Source of the DNA: Sphaerotilus mobilis
GTDB lineage: Bacteria; Pseudomonadota; Gammaproteobacteria; Burkholderiales; Burkholderiaceae_C
NCBI RefSeq assembly: GCF_004216565.1
Contig: NZ_SGWV01000011.1
Span: 62,001-126,000, forward strand
Reading direction: 5' to 3'
Length of the DNA: 64,000 nucleotides
This document shows, piece by piece, positions 1 to 9,594 of this stretch. Positions within the stretch are counted from its first letter, which is position 1; each line of letters begins with the position of its first letter. The position numbers and the translations under genes were made by a program. Under the pieces are notes generated by a model. It did no database searches. It was given only the letters and a program-made list of their open reading frames with translations, and was not told the DNA's origin.

Positions 1-805
1 CGGCGCGCAGGGCGGCCTGGGCGCTGAAGTCGGGCAGCAGAGCGATGCCCAGGCCGTCGATGGCGGCTTCGCGCAGGGCCTCGCTGTTGTTGGCGCTGAA
101 TGGGCCGCGGATGGCGACCGTGAGCGGGGCGGACGCGCGCTCGTCGCCGGGCGTCGGCGTGGCTTCGAACTGCCAGGTCGGCGTCTCGCCGGGCCGGGCG
201 TAGGAGAGGCAGTCGTGCCGTCCAAGATCGGCCGCCAGCTCGCCGGGATGGGCCGGCCGGCCGCGCCGTGCCAGGTAGTCGGCGCTGGCGACCAGGCAGG
301 AGCGGGTCTCGCACAGCGTCCAGGCGACGTGGGTCTCGGGTGGCCGGGCGGTGTGGCGGATGGCCAGATCGAAGCCTTCCTGGGCCAGCGACAGCAGCTG
401 ATCGGTCAGCACCAGCTCGATGCGCACCTCGGGCACCTCGCGCAGGAAGCCCGCCAGTCGCGGCACGATCTGCTGGCGACCCAGCGCCACCGGCGCGGTC
501 AGGCGCAACAGGCCGCTCGGCGCGGCGGCCAGGTCCTTGACCTGGGCCAGCTCGCGTTCGATCTGCGCGTAGGCGTCGCGTGTGCTGTCGGCCAGCTGCT
601 GGCCAGCTTCGGTCAGGCGCACGCTGCGGGTGGTGCGGCGCACCAGCGGCACGCCAGCGGCGCGTTCCAGCTCGGCGATGCGCTGGCTCATGGCCGCCTT
701 GCTGACACCCAGGCGCTGCGCCGCCGCCGTGTAGCTGCCCAGCGCGCCGAGCACGCCCAGCCAGTGGATGTGGGCCCAGAGCCCGTCGACGCGGCGTGTT
801 TCCAT
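1..805 (-). CDS. LysR-family transcriptional regulator (C-terminus beyond window)
   Basis: The gene is read on the minus strand from ATG at 805 and runs off the left edge after about 268 codons, so roughly the last tenth is missing. The N-terminus has a winged HTH typical of LysR proteins (residues about 24-70, including TAAAQRLGVSKAAMSQRIAE), followed by a periplasmic-binding-protein-like effector domain with a typical LRLTAPVALGR entry. The HTH start and the family-style first residues (METRRVDGLW) fix the start. It is divergent from mmsA with 242 bp between the starts, so it is a good candidate for the local regulator of mmsA; that role is inferred from position only. The effector is unknown. 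Confidence 0.9.
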   Translation of the reverse strand, partial: METRRVDGLWAHIHWLGVLGALGSYTAAAQRLGVSKAAMSQRIAELERAAGVPLVRRTTRSVRLTEAGQQLADSTRDAYAQIERELAQVKDLAAAPSGLLRLTAPVALGRQQIVPRLAGFLREVPEVRIELVLTDQLLSLAQEGFDLAIRHTARPPETHVAWTLCETRSCLVASADYLARRGRPAHPGELAADLGRHDCLSYARPGETPTWQFEATPTPGDERASAPLTVAIRGPFSANNSEALREAAIDGLGIALLPDFSAQAALRA

Positions 806-901
806 GGTCGGCTCCGGCTGACGATCGCCCCGATGGGGGTGGCGCCTCAAGGCTGTCCGTCAGCGTGGGTGTTGCAGGGTTCCTGCTTTGTTCTTGTTTT
901 C

Positions 902-925
902 CACGGGGGATTGTTTTCCCTCGTG
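902..925. promoter_or_regulatory. Imperfect inverted repeat between lysR and mmsA
   Basis: Arms CACGGGGGA (902-910) and TCCCTCGTG (917-925) pair with one mismatch around a 6-bp AT-rich spacer. The dyad sits between the two divergent starts, where a LysR regulator would be expected to bind. Binding is inferred. Confidence 0.4.
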
Positions 926-1047
926 AACAGTGTAGTCAGCCTGCGGCCCTTTTTCAGCCCGACCCCGCTGCCTAGACTGCGCACACGTTCAGCACATGAA
1001 CCTGGCAGACCGCGCTGTCGCAGCCTGCCCACCTCCAGGAGACCGAC

Positions 1048-2568
1048 ATGGGCGCACCCGACGCATTCACTTCCACCACCGACGTGGGCCACTACATCGG
1101 CGGCCAGGTCGTTGCTGGCCACAGCGGCCGCACGCAAGGCGTCTACAACCCGGCCACCGGCCAGGTCGCCCGCCAGGTCGCGCTGGCCTCGGTCGACGAG
1201 GTCAACGCCGCCGTCGCGTCCGCCAAGGCGGCTTTCCCGGCTTGGTCGGCGATGCCGGCGATCCGGCGGGCCCGCATCATGGACAAGTTCCTCGCTCTGC
1301 TCAACGAGCACCGCGACACGCTGGCCGCCATCATCGTGGCCGAGCACGGCAAGGTCTTCACCGACGCCCAGGGCGAGGTCACCCGCGGCATCGAGATCGT
1401 CGAGTTCGCCTGCGGCATTCCGCAGCTGCTCAAGGGCGACTACACCGAGCAGGTCTCCACCGGCATCGACAACTGGACGATGCGCCAGGCGCTTGGCGTC
1501 GTTGCCGGCATCACGCCGTTCAACTTCCCCTGCATGGTGCCGTGCTGGATGTTCCCGGTGGCCATCGCCTGCGGCAACACCTTCGTGCTCAAGCCCAGCG
1601 AACGCGACCCGTCGGCTTCGCTGTTCATGGCCGACCTGCTGACCCGGGCGGGCCTGCCTTCGGGCGTGTTCAACGTCGTCCAGGGCGACAAGGTGGCGGT
1701 CGACACGCTGCTGACCCATGTCGATGTGAAGGCGCTGTCCTTCGTGGGCTCGACCCCGATCGCGCAGTACATCTACGAGACCGGCGCCCACCACGGCAAG
1801 CGCGTGCAGGCCCTGGGTGGCGCCAAGAACCACATGGTCGTGATGCCCGATGCCGACGTCGACCAGGTCGTCGACGCGCTGATCGGCGCGGCCTACGGCT
1901 CGGCCGGTGAGCGCTGCATGGCGATCTCGGTGGCCGTGCTGGTCGGCGACATTGCCGATCAGGTGGTCCAGCGCGTGGCCGAACGCGCCCGCACGCTCAA
2001 GGTCAAGAACGGCATGGAACTCGACGCCGAGATGGGCCCGATCGTCACGGCCCAGGCCAAGGAACGCATCGAGAACTACATCGGCATCGGCGTGGAAGAG
2101 GGCGCCCAGCTCATCGTCGACGGCCGCAACTTCACGGTGCCCGGCTTCGAGGGCGGCTTCTTCACCGGCGGCACGCTGTTCGACCATGTGACGCCCGCGA
2201 TGCGCATCTACCAGGAAGAGATCTTCGGCCCGGTGCTGGCCTGCGTGCGCGTACCCGACTTCGCCAGCGCGGTTGAACTGGTCAATGGCCATGAGTACGG
2301 CAACGGCGTGGCCTGCTACACCAGCGACGGCAACGTGGCGCGCGAGTTCGCCCGCCACATCCAGGTCGGCATGGTCGGCATCAATGTGCCGATCCCCGTG
2401 CCGATGGCCTGGCACGGCTTCGGCGGCTGGAAGAAGAGCCTGTTCGGCGACATGCACGCCTATGGCGAAGAGGGCGTTCGCTTCTACACCAAGCAGAAGT
2501 CGATCATGCAGCGCTGGCCGGCGAGCATCGCCAAGGGCGCCGAGTTCACGATGCCCACCGCCAAGTGA
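1048..2568 (+). CDS. mmsA: CoA-acylating methylmalonate-semialdehyde dehydrogenase
   Basis: This 506-aa enzyme belongs to the aldehyde dehydrogenase superfamily and matches the MmsA/IolA branch, which converts (methyl)malonate semialdehyde to propionyl- or acetyl-CoA with NAD and CoA in valine or inositol breakdown. Diagnostic features are the YIGG N-terminus, the [16 protein letters not shown] stretch, [15 protein letters not shown], and the catalytic cysteine C290 in GERCMAIS. The start is preceded by an AGGAGA ribosome site at 1036-1041. Length is normal for the family. It stands alone between the divergent LysR gene and a strong terminator, so it is probably a single-gene transcript. Other valine-pathway genes are not in the window. 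Confidence 0.95.
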   Translation: MGAPDAFTSTTDVGHYIGGQVVAGHSGRTQGVYNPATGQVARQVALASVDEVNAAVASAKAAFPAWSAMPAIRRARIMDKFLALLNEHRDTLAAIIVAEHGKVFTDAQGEVTRGIEIVEFACGIPQLLKGDYTEQVSTGIDNWTMRQALGVVAGITPFNFPCMVPCWMFPVAIACGNTFVLKPSERDPSASLFMADLLTRAGLPSGVFNVVQGDKVAVDTLLTHVDVKALSFVGSTPIAQYIYETGAHHGKRVQALGGAKNHMVVMPDADVDQVVDALIGAAYGSAGERCMAISVAVLVGDIADQVVQRVAERARTLKVKNGMELDAEMGPIVTAQAKERIENYIGIGVEEGAQLIVDGRNFTVPGFEGGFFTGGTLFDHVTPAMRIYQEEIFGPVLACVRVPDFASAVELVNGHEYGNGVACYTSDGNVAREFARHIQVGMVGINVPIPVPMAWHGFGGWKKSLFGDMHAYGEEGVRFYTKQKSIMQRWPASIAKGAEFTMPTAK

Positions 2569-2583
2569 TGTGGCGGTGATCGG

Positions 2584-2604
2584 CAGGCTCAGGGACTGAG
2601 CCTG
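2584..2604. repeat. Palindromic repeat copy 1 (AGGCTCAG-N3-CTGAGCCT)
   Basis: The perfect dyad AGGCTCAGGGACTGAGCCT lies just after mmsA. Near-identical dyads occur at 28846-28864 and 28948-28967, so this is a dispersed element and not just a local hairpin. Confidence 0.7.
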
Positions 2605-2616
2605 TCGTCACGAAGA

Positions 2617-2647
2617 CGGCCGCCGATGCATCGCGCATCGGCGGCCG
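2617..2647. terminator. Bidirectional terminator between mmsA and glk
   Basis: A perfect 13-bp stem (2617-2629 with 2635-2647, loop ATCGC) sits between the convergent ends of mmsA and the glucokinase gene. T-runs are weak on both sides (TCTTTCC on the plus strand). Confidence 0.7.
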
Positions 2648-2667
2648 CCTGTCTTTCCGGCGCGGTC

Positions 2668-4521
2668 TCAGCCGCTGTGCGAGCTGAGGGTCTCGTAGCG
2701 CAGGTCGTCCTGCTGCGCGAGCTGGCGGCCGATCAGCTCGCGGCGTTGCAGGGCCAGGTCCGAGACCAGCACGTCCAGGATCACCGTCTGCATCAGCCGG
2801 GAGACCATCGGCACGAGCGCGTGCCGGTCCTCTGGGTGATCGACGGGCAGCACGACATCGGCCAGCCGAGCCAGGTCGCTGCGTTGCGGGCACATGGCGA
2901 TGACCTTGGCCGTGCCGCGCCGGGCCCGTGTCACGGCCTCGTTGATCGGCTCGATCGCACCGGAGTTGGAGATCACCAGCAGCACGTCCTCGGCGCCGAT
3001 AAAGGCCGCCGTGATGCTCTGCAGCTGCGCATCGGTGCGGGCCACCGCACGCAGGCCGACGCGGCCGAACTTGTTCTGCGCCTCCTCGGCCACCAGCGCG
3101 GCGGTGCCGACGCCGTAGACCTCGATGTGGCGGGCGCTGGCCAGCAGCCGCACGGCCTGTTCGAAGGCCTCCGGATGCAGCCGGTCGCGCAGCGCCACCA
3201 TCGCCGAGATCGAGTTGTTGAGGATGGTTGCCATGCGCTCGGCGGTGGGTGCCTCTGGCCGCACGCTGCGGTGGGTGACCTTGGTCGTGCCCGACAGGCC
3301 GGCGCCCAGGCGCAGCTTGAAGTCGGCCAGGCCCTTGAAGCCCATCGAGCGGCAGAAGCGCAGCACGGTGGGCGTGCTGACGCCGCAGCGCTCGGCGATG
3401 CGGGCGATCGGGTCGCTCATCCAGGCCCGTGGCGCGGACAGCAGGTCGCCGGCCACCAGACGCTCCGAGGTCGACAGCTTCTGCAGCGCCGCGCGCACGT
3501 CGTCGAGCAAGGGCTCGGCGCCATGGTCGGCGGTCAGGTGATCCTCCAGAAAGGCCGAGGCGCCGCGCAGCGCCGATCGCGGGGCCACCACCACCCAGGT
3601 CGGGATGGCCTGCAGCCAGCGCGAGAAGCGGCCCTTCTGCTCGAAGCGGGCGCGGAAGCTGGACTGCAGAAAGAAGGGCAGGATCTTGGGCACGATGCCG
3701 CCGCCGACATAGATGCCGCCGGTGCTGCCCAGCGTCAGCGCCAGGTTGCCGGCCACGGTGCCCAGCATGGCGCAGAACATCGCCAGCGCCTCGCGGGCGA
3801 CCGGGCAGGCGGGTTCGCCCAGCGCCCGGGCCGACACCTCCGGCGCGCTCAGCATCGCCGGCACGCTGCCGCCGGTGCGGGCGGCGAGGGTTTCGTAGAT
3901 CAGTTCCAGGCCGCTGGCCGAGATCAGCCGTTCGCCCGACGCATGGCCATAGCGGGTCTGCGCGGCGGCGACCACCAGCGCCTCCTGGGCATCCTGCGGC
4001 GCATAGCTGGCGTGGCCGCCCTCGCTGGGCAGGGTCACGTAGCGGTCCTGCACGGGGATCAGGGCTGACACGCCCAGGCCGCTGCCCGGGCCGATCACGC
4101 CTTGCACGCCGCCGGGCACCGACTCGCCGCCGCCGACCTGCACCCGTTCGGACGGCTCCAGCCGGGTCAGGCCCATCGCCAGCGCGCTGTAGTCGTTGAC
4201 CGCCAGCAGCGTCTTGAAGCCCAGCGCCCGCCGCATGCCCTCGACCGAGAAGGACCAGGGGTGGTTGGTCAGCTGCACATGGTCGCCCGCGATCGGGTTG
4301 GGCAGGGAGAAGGCCGCGTGATGCACCACCGGGTTGCCCTGGCGGGCGAGGAAGACGCGCACCGCATCCTCCAGCGACTCATGGGCGATGCAGGGCAGCA
4401 CGTCGCTGGCGCTGTGGTCGTCCGGGGCACGTTCGAGCGCGAAACGCACGTTGGACGCACCGACGTCGGCCAGCAGGCGCAGGCCATCGGGATAGACGGC
4501 GGTCAAGGCTTGGGGGTCCAT
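2668..4521 (-). CDS. glk: Bifunctional glucokinase / RpiR-family (HexR-like) regulator
   Basis: This 617-aa fusion has an N-terminal glucokinase of the Glk type (residues about 12-330: LLADVGASNVRFAL phosphate-binding loop, GPGSGLGVSALIP, EGGHASYAP, GGGIVPKIL). It continues into an RpiR HTH (about 345-415, RIAERCGVSTPTVLRFCRSMGFKGLADFKLRL) and a SIS sugar-phosphate-binding domain (about 460-600, VYGVGTAALVAEEAQNKF and VLLVISNSGAIEP). The kinase makes glucose-6-phosphate in the cytoplasm, and the SIS-HTH half should sense a sugar phosphate and bind DNA. The fusion is known from Burkholderia-type genomes. It is divergent from the alpha-glucoside transporter. A TGTA-N7-TACG dyad lies 9 bp upstream of its ATG, suggesting autoregulation. 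Confidence 0.95.
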   Translation of the reverse strand: MDPQALTAVYPDGLRLLADVGASNVRFALERAPDDHSASDVLPCIAHESLEDAVRVFLARQGNPVVHHAAFSLPNPIAGDHVQLTNHPWSFSVEGMRRALGFKTLLAVNDYSALAMGLTRLEPSERVQVGGGESVPGGVQGVIGPGSGLGVSALIPVQDRYVTLPSEGGHASYAPQDAQEALVVAAAQTRYGHASGERLISASGLELIYETLAARTGGSVPAMLSAPEVSARALGEPACPVAREALAMFCAMLGTVAGNLALTLGSTGGIYVGGGIVPKILPFFLQSSFRARFEQKGRFSRWLQAIPTWVVVAPRSALRGASAFLEDHLTADHGAEPLLDDVRAALQKLSTSERLVAGDLLSAPRAWMSDPIARIAERCGVSTPTVLRFCRSMGFKGLADFKLRLGAGLSGTTKVTHRSVRPEAPTAERMATILNNSISAMVALRDRLHPEAFEQAVRLLASARHIEVYGVGTAALVAEEAQNKFGRVGLRAVARTDAQLQSITAAFIGAEDVLLVISNSGAIEPINEAVTRARRGTAKVIAMCPQRSDLARLADVVLPVDHPEDRHALVPMVSRLMQTVILDVLVSDLALQRRELIGRQLAQQDDLRYETLSSHSG

Positions 4522-4529
4522 GGAGCCAG

Positions 4530-4544
4530 TGTAATGAAATTACG
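4530..4544. promoter_or_regulatory. HexR-like operator 1
   Basis: TGTAATGAAATTACG differs by about one base from the HexR-type palindrome TGTARTWWWAYTACA as I remember it. It begins 9 bp upstream of the glk-rpiR ATG, so a bound repressor would block glk transcription or translation. Confidence 0.55.
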
Positions 4545-4603
4545 TTGTAACTCTCATGTTGGCTGACGGATCTGGAAATCGGTGTTTGCCTGAGTCGTCA
4601 TGT

Positions 4604-4617
4604 CGCAATCGATTGCG
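4604..4617. promoter_or_regulatory. LacI-type palindrome
   Basis: CGCAATCGATTGCG is a perfect 14-bp palindrome with a central CG. This is the usual design of LacI-family sugar operators. No LacI gene lies in the window. Confidence 0.45.
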
Positions 4618-4625
4618 AATTGAAC

Positions 4626-4638
4626 TTGTCGTGGACAA
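4626..4638. promoter_or_regulatory. Short dyad TTGTC-GTG-GACAA
   Basis: A perfect 5-bp inverted repeat with a 3-bp spacer lies 127 bp upstream of the aglE start. It could be a further protein-binding site or part of a -35 region; the function is not determined. Confidence 0.25.
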
Positions 4639-4702
4639 ACTGGTGTTCAGGTCCCGAATGCTGTCAGCTAAAGTTCAGTGTTTACCCTGATTCGAACTTC
4701 GA

Positions 4703-4717
4703 TGTATGGAAATTACA
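4703..4717. promoter_or_regulatory. HexR-like operator 2
   Basis: TGTATGGAAATTACA has outer arms TGTA/TACA like site 1, with mismatches in the left core. It ends 47 bp before the aglE start codon, where a repressor could block the transporter promoter. Confidence 0.4.
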
Positions 4718-4764
4718 TTGTCGACGTGGCGGCTTTTGCCACCCCTTTAGCGGAGACAACTTCC

Positions 4765-6033
4765 ATGTCGATCACCTACAAGCAACTCGCTGCCGGGCTC
4801 GTCCTGGCTTTCGGCGGCCTCGCCAGCGCGCAAGCCGCCACCCTGACGATCTCTTGCGGCAACAACGCCGCTGACGTCGAGTTCTGCGGCAAGTTCGCCG
4901 AAGAGTGGGGTCAGAAGAACGGCCACACGGTCAAGATGTACACGCCGCCGGCCAGCACGACCGACAACCTGGCCCTGCTGCGCCAGCAGTTCGCTGCCAA
5001 GTCCTCGGACCTCGACGTCATCATGATTGACGTGGTCTGGCCGGGCGTCATCAAGGACCACCTGGTCGACCTGAAGAAGTACAGCAAGGGCGTCGAGAAG
5101 GATCACTTCCCGGCGATCGTTGCCAACAACACCGTCGACGGCAAGCTGCTGGGCATCCCCTGGTTCACCGACGCTGGCCTGCTGTTCTATCGCAAGGACC
5201 TGCTGGCCAAGCACGGCGTGAAGGTTCCCCAGACCTGGGAAGACCTGGCCGCTGGCGCCAAGAAGATCCAGGACGCCGAGCGCGCTTCGTCGCCGGACTT
5301 CCAGGGCTTCGTGTTCCAGGCCAAGGCGTATGAAGGCCTGACCTGCGACGCGCTCGAGTGGGTCGTCAGCTACGGCGGCGGCACCATCATCGACGGCAAG
5401 GGCAACATCACCATCAACAACCCGCAAGCTGCCAAGGCGCTCGACGCCGCTGCTTCGTGGATCGGCACCATCGCCCCGAGCGGCGTGCTGAACTACGGCG
5501 AGGAAGACTCGCGTGGCGTGTGGCAGAACGGCAAGGCTGCGTTCATGCGCAACTGGCCGTACGCCTGGTCGCTGGGCCAAGCCGCCGACAGCCCGATCAA
5601 GGACAAGATCGGCGTGGCCGCACTGCCCGCCGGCACCGGCCCGGGCGCCAAGAAGGCCGCCACGCTGGGTGGCTGGCAGCTGGCTGTCAACAAGTACTCG
5701 AAGAACGTGGACGCCGCCGCGTCGCTGGCCTTGTACATGGCCAGCGCCGAGATCCAGAAGAAGCGTGCCGTCGGTGGTTCGTACAACCCGACGATCCCGG
5801 CCCTGTACAAGGACGCCGACATCGCCAAGGCGAACCCGTTCATGGTCGAACTGCTGGACGTCTTCACCAACGCCGCAGCCCGCCCGGCCACCGCGACCGG
5901 CCTGAAGTACCCGGAAGTCTCGAACGCTTTCTGGGACGCGACCCACGACGTGCTGTCGAAGAAGTCGACCGGCGCCGAGTCCGTCAAGAAGCTCGAAGCC
6001 AAGCTCAAGCAGATCAAGAAGGCCAAGTGGTGA
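4765..6033 (+). CDS. aglE: Alpha-glucoside ABC transporter, substrate-binding protein
   Basis: This 422-aa extracellular solute-binding protein (family 1) starts at ATG 4765, preceded by GGAG at 4752. An upstream in-frame GTG at 4678 would put 29 residues before the signal peptide and is unlikely. Residues 1-24 form a cleavable signal peptide ending ASAQA. The mature protein shows family hallmarks such as IMIDVVWPGVI, GIPWFTDAGLLFYRKDLL and KAAFMRNWPYAWS. It resembles the trehalose/maltose/sucrose-binding ThuE/AglE group. The order E-F-G-A-K matches the rhizobial agl operon. It should capture alpha-glucosides in the periplasm for AglFGK; the exact sugar cannot be read from sequence. Confidence 0.9.
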   Translation: MSITYKQLAAGLVLAFGGLASAQAATLTISCGNNAADVEFCGKFAEEWGQKNGHTVKMYTPPASTTDNLALLRQQFAAKSSDLDVIMIDVVWPGVIKDHLVDLKKYSKGVEKDHFPAIVANNTVDGKLLGIPWFTDAGLLFYRKDLLAKHGVKVPQTWEDLAAGAKKIQDAERASSPDFQGFVFQAKAYEGLTCDALEWVVSYGGGTIIDGKGNITINNPQAAKALDAAASWIGTIAPSGVLNYGEEDSRGVWQNGKAAFMRNWPYAWSLGQAADSPIKDKIGVAALPAGTGPGAKKAATLGGWQLAVNKYSKNVDAAASLALYMASAEIQKKRAVGGSYNPTIPALYKDADIAKANPFMVELLDVFTNAAARPATATGLKYPEVSNAFWDATHDVLSKKSTGAESVKKLEAKLKQIKKAKW

Positions 6034-6049
6034 TCTGTTGAGTGACGTT

Positions 6050-6105
6050 GCACCCTTCGGGGTGCAGCTCCGACGGGGCGCCTTCCTTCACAGGTTGCGC
6101 CCCGT
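6050..6105 (+). promoter_or_regulatory. Two stable hairpins between aglE and aglF
   Basis: GCACCC-TTCG-GGGTGC (6050-6065) is a UUCG-capped stem. A second stem has 9-bp arms at 6073-6081 and 6097-6105. Neither has a T-run. Hairpins after the binding-protein gene commonly protect its message and lower permease expression. Confidence 0.6.
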
Positions 6106-6132
6106 TCCTGTCTTTGCAGTCGGGACCCTCCC

Positions 6133-7046
6133 ATGAAAAACCGCTCGCGCATCGCCTGGACCTTCCTGACCCCGATGCTGATCCTGATGGTGCTGGTGGC
6201 TGGTTGGCCGCTTGCCCGTTCGATCTGGTTCAGCTTCACGGACACGAACATCAACAACATCGCCGAGTACAGCTATGTCGGCTTCGACAACTACTTCTCG
6301 GAGTACGGGCTGTTTGGCTTGTCGATGTTCTCGGCGGAATTCTGGGAGACCGACTGGGGCATCTCGATCAAGAACACCTTTCAGTTCTCGATCGTCTCGG
6401 TGGTCCTGGAGACGCTGGCGGGCCTGGGCGTGGCGATGCTGCTGAACCAGGAGTTCAAGGGTCGTGCGCTGGTGCGCACCGCCGTGCTGGTGCCCTGGGC
6501 GATCCCGACCATCGTGTCGGCCAAGATGTGGGGCTGGATCCTGCATGACCAGTTCGGCCTGATCAACCAGCTGCTGGTCGACTTCGGCTTCATCACGACC
6601 AAGATCGCGTTCACCGCCGATCCGGCCTATGCGCTGTGGACGGTCGTGGCGGTCGACGTCTGGAAGACCACCCCGTTCATGGCCCTGTTGTGCCTGGCCG
6701 CCCTGCAGACCCTGCCTAAGGACTGCTACGAGGCCGCCCGCGTCGACGGCGTGCACCCGCTGCGCCTGTTCTGGAAGGTGACGCTGCCGCTGATCAAGCA
6801 TCCGCTGATGGTTGCGGTGATCTTCCGCCTGCTCGACGCGCTGCGCGTGTTCGACCTCATCTTCGTGCTGACGTCCAACAGCGGCAGCACCATCAGCATG
6901 TCGGGCTTCGTGCGCCGCGACATGGTCGACAACGGCAACCTGGGCTCCGGCTCGGCCGCCTCGACCTCGCTGACCCTGATCATCTTCCTGACTGCCGTGC
7001 TCTTCATGCGCGCCGCCCGGGTCAAGCTCAACGAGGAGTCCAACTG

Positions 7047-7047
<1 letters not shown>
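6133..7047 (+). CDS. aglF: Alpha-glucoside ABC transporter permease (MalF-like)
   Basis: This 304-aa inner-membrane protein has about six predicted hydrophobic segments, the first at residues 8-28 (IAWTFLTPMLILMVLVAGW). The cytoplasmic EAA loop YEAARVDGVHPLRLFWKVTLP (about 198-218) contacts the ATPase. The family is the MalF/ThuF type of carbohydrate permeases. It follows aglE after 99 bp containing two hairpins, and its stop shares one base with the start of aglG (TGATG), so the two permeases are translationally coupled. No regulatory site other than the hairpins is seen. Confidence 0.92.
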
Positions 7048-7883
<836 letters not shown>

Positions 7884-7887
7884 GGCC

Positions 7888-9555
7888 ATGAAGGCAAGCA
7901 ACAGCGGCTGGTGGCGTGGCGGGGTGATCTACCAGATTTACCCGCGCAGCTACCAGGACAGCAACGGCGACGGCATCGGCGACCTGCCCGGCATCACGCG
8001 CCGGCTGGATCACATCGCCGCGCTGGGGGCGGACGGCATCTGGCTGTCGCCCTTCTTCAAGTCGCCGATGAAGGACTTCGGCTACGACATCAGCGACTAC
8101 TGCGATGTCGACCCGATGTTTGGCACGCTGGCCGACTTCAAGGCGCTGGTGGAGCGGGCCCACGAACTGGGCCTGAAGGTGATGATCGACCAGGTGTATT
8201 CGCACACCAGCGACCAGCACCCGTGGTTCAAGGAAAGCCGCTCCAGCCGCGACAACCCGAAGGCGGACTGGTACGTCTGGGCCGATGCCAAGGACGACGG
8301 CACCCCGCCCAACAACTGGCTCAGCATCTTCGGCGGCAGCGCCTGGCAGTGGGACACGCGGCGGCGCCAGTACTTCCTGCACAACTTCCTGACCAGCCAG
8401 CCGGACCTCAACTTCCACCATCCCGAGGTCCAGCAGGCCGTGCTGGACTCGGTGAAGTTCTGGCTCGACTTCGGCGTCGACGGCTACCGGCTCGACGTCG
8501 TCAACTTCTACTTCCACGACCGGCAGCTGCGCGACAACCCCGGTCGCGGCATGCCCGATGGCAGCGACCCGGCGGTCAGCCCGGTCAACCCCTATGCCTG
8601 GCAGTGGCACCACCACGACAAGAGCCAGCCGGAGAACCTGGCCTTCCTGCAGCGCCTGCGCGCGCTGGTCGACCAGTATCCGGACACGACCATGGTTGGC
8701 GAGATCGGCGACGACGACGGCCTGGCCCGCGTCGCGCAGTACACCGCCGCCGGTCCGGACGGCCTGCCGATGCTGCACATGGCCTACTGCTTCGACCTGC
8801 TGGGCGAACCGCACGGCTCGACCTACCTGCACGGCGTGTTCACCCGCTTCAACCAGATCGTCGGCAGCGGCTGGCCCTGCTGGGCCATCACCAACCACGA
8901 CATCCCGCGGGTGGCCACGCGCTGGGGTGGCTCGAATCCGCCCGCCGGCCTGCTCAAGGCCGCCGCCGCGCTGCAACTGAGCCTGCGCGGTACGGCCTGT
9001 CTCTACCAGGGCGACGAGCTGGGTCTGCCCGAGGCCGACATCGCCTTCGAGGACCTGCAGGACCCCTACGGCATCGCGATGTGGCCCGAGTTCAAGGGCC
9101 GCGACGGTTGCCGCACGCCCATGGCCTGGGAGTCGGCCGCCCCGGACCTGGGCTTTGGTGCCGCCGGTGCGTCGACCGCGCCCTGGCTGCCGGTGGCCGA
9201 GTCACACCGCGCGCTCGCCGCTGACCGCCAGCGCGGCCAGGCCGGCTCGGTCTACGAGACCTACCGTGCGCTGCTGGCCTGGCGGCGCGGCGTGCCGGCG
9301 CTGATCCATGGCGAGATGGCCTTGCTGGACGTGCATCCGCAGGTGCTGGCCTTTGTGCGCGAGCACGCTGGCGAGCGCGTGCTGTGTGCCTTCAACCTGT
9401 CCGATGCCGCCGTGGTGTGGACGCCCCAGGCGTCATCCAGGTCGGCCGGCACCCTCGGCGCGGTCCTTGCTGACAGCGGCATGCACGGCGCCGCCGTGTC
9501 GGGCAACAGCGTTGCCTTCGAACCCTGGGGCGTGCTGTTTGCGCGCCTTGGTTGA
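7888..9555 (+). CDS. aglA: GH13 alpha-glucosidase (copy 1)
   Basis: This 555-aa cytoplasmic enzyme has the GH13 barrel opening WWRGGVIYQIYPRSYQDSNG. The catalytic residues are nucleophile D203 (GYRLDVVN), acid E272 (MVGEIGDDD) and transition-state D338 (TNHDIPR). The sequence fits the AglA-type alpha-glucosidases (subfamily GH13_23 in my judgement) that split maltose, sucrose or related disaccharides after uptake. No signal peptide is present. It begins 4 bp after aglG and is followed by a closely similar enzyme, so it is one half of a tandem duplication. Substrate preference cannot be told from sequence. Confidence 0.93.
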   Translation: MKASNSGWWRGGVIYQIYPRSYQDSNGDGIGDLPGITRRLDHIAALGADGIWLSPFFKSPMKDFGYDISDYCDVDPMFGTLADFKALVERAHELGLKVMIDQVYSHTSDQHPWFKESRSSRDNPKADWYVWADAKDDGTPPNNWLSIFGGSAWQWDTRRRQYFLHNFLTSQPDLNFHHPEVQQAVLDSVKFWLDFGVDGYRLDVVNFYFHDRQLRDNPGRGMPDGSDPAVSPVNPYAWQWHHHDKSQPENLAFLQRLRALVDQYPDTTMVGEIGDDDGLARVAQYTAAGPDGLPMLHMAYCFDLLGEPHGSTYLHGVFTRFNQIVGSGWPCWAITNHDIPRVATRWGGSNPPAGLLKAAAALQLSLRGTACLYQGDELGLPEADIAFEDLQDPYGIAMWPEFKGRDGCRTPMAWESAAPDLGFGAAGASTAPWLPVAESHRALAADRQRGQAGSVYETYRALLAWRRGVPALIHGEMALLDVHPQVLAFVREHAGERVLCAFNLSDAAVVWTPQASSRSAGTLGAVLADSGMHGAAVSGNSVAFEPWGVLFARLG

Positions 9556-9594
9556 ACCGGGCCGCGCTGGCCTGAACCCACTCCTCGACACACC

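Noticed and set aside
847-2457. 536-aa open frame opposite mmsA
   Set aside because: Low-complexity His/Asp/Arg-rich translation with no family match; mmsA is complete.
2626-4068. 480-aa plus-strand frame opposite the glk-rpiR gene
   Set aside because: The minus-strand fusion shows both domains clearly; the plus frame is a shadow that starts within the terminator.
4678-4764. Longer aglE start at GTG 4678
   Set aside because: It would place 29 residues before a perfect signal peptide and run through the second HexR-like dyad. GGAG lies correctly before ATG 4765.
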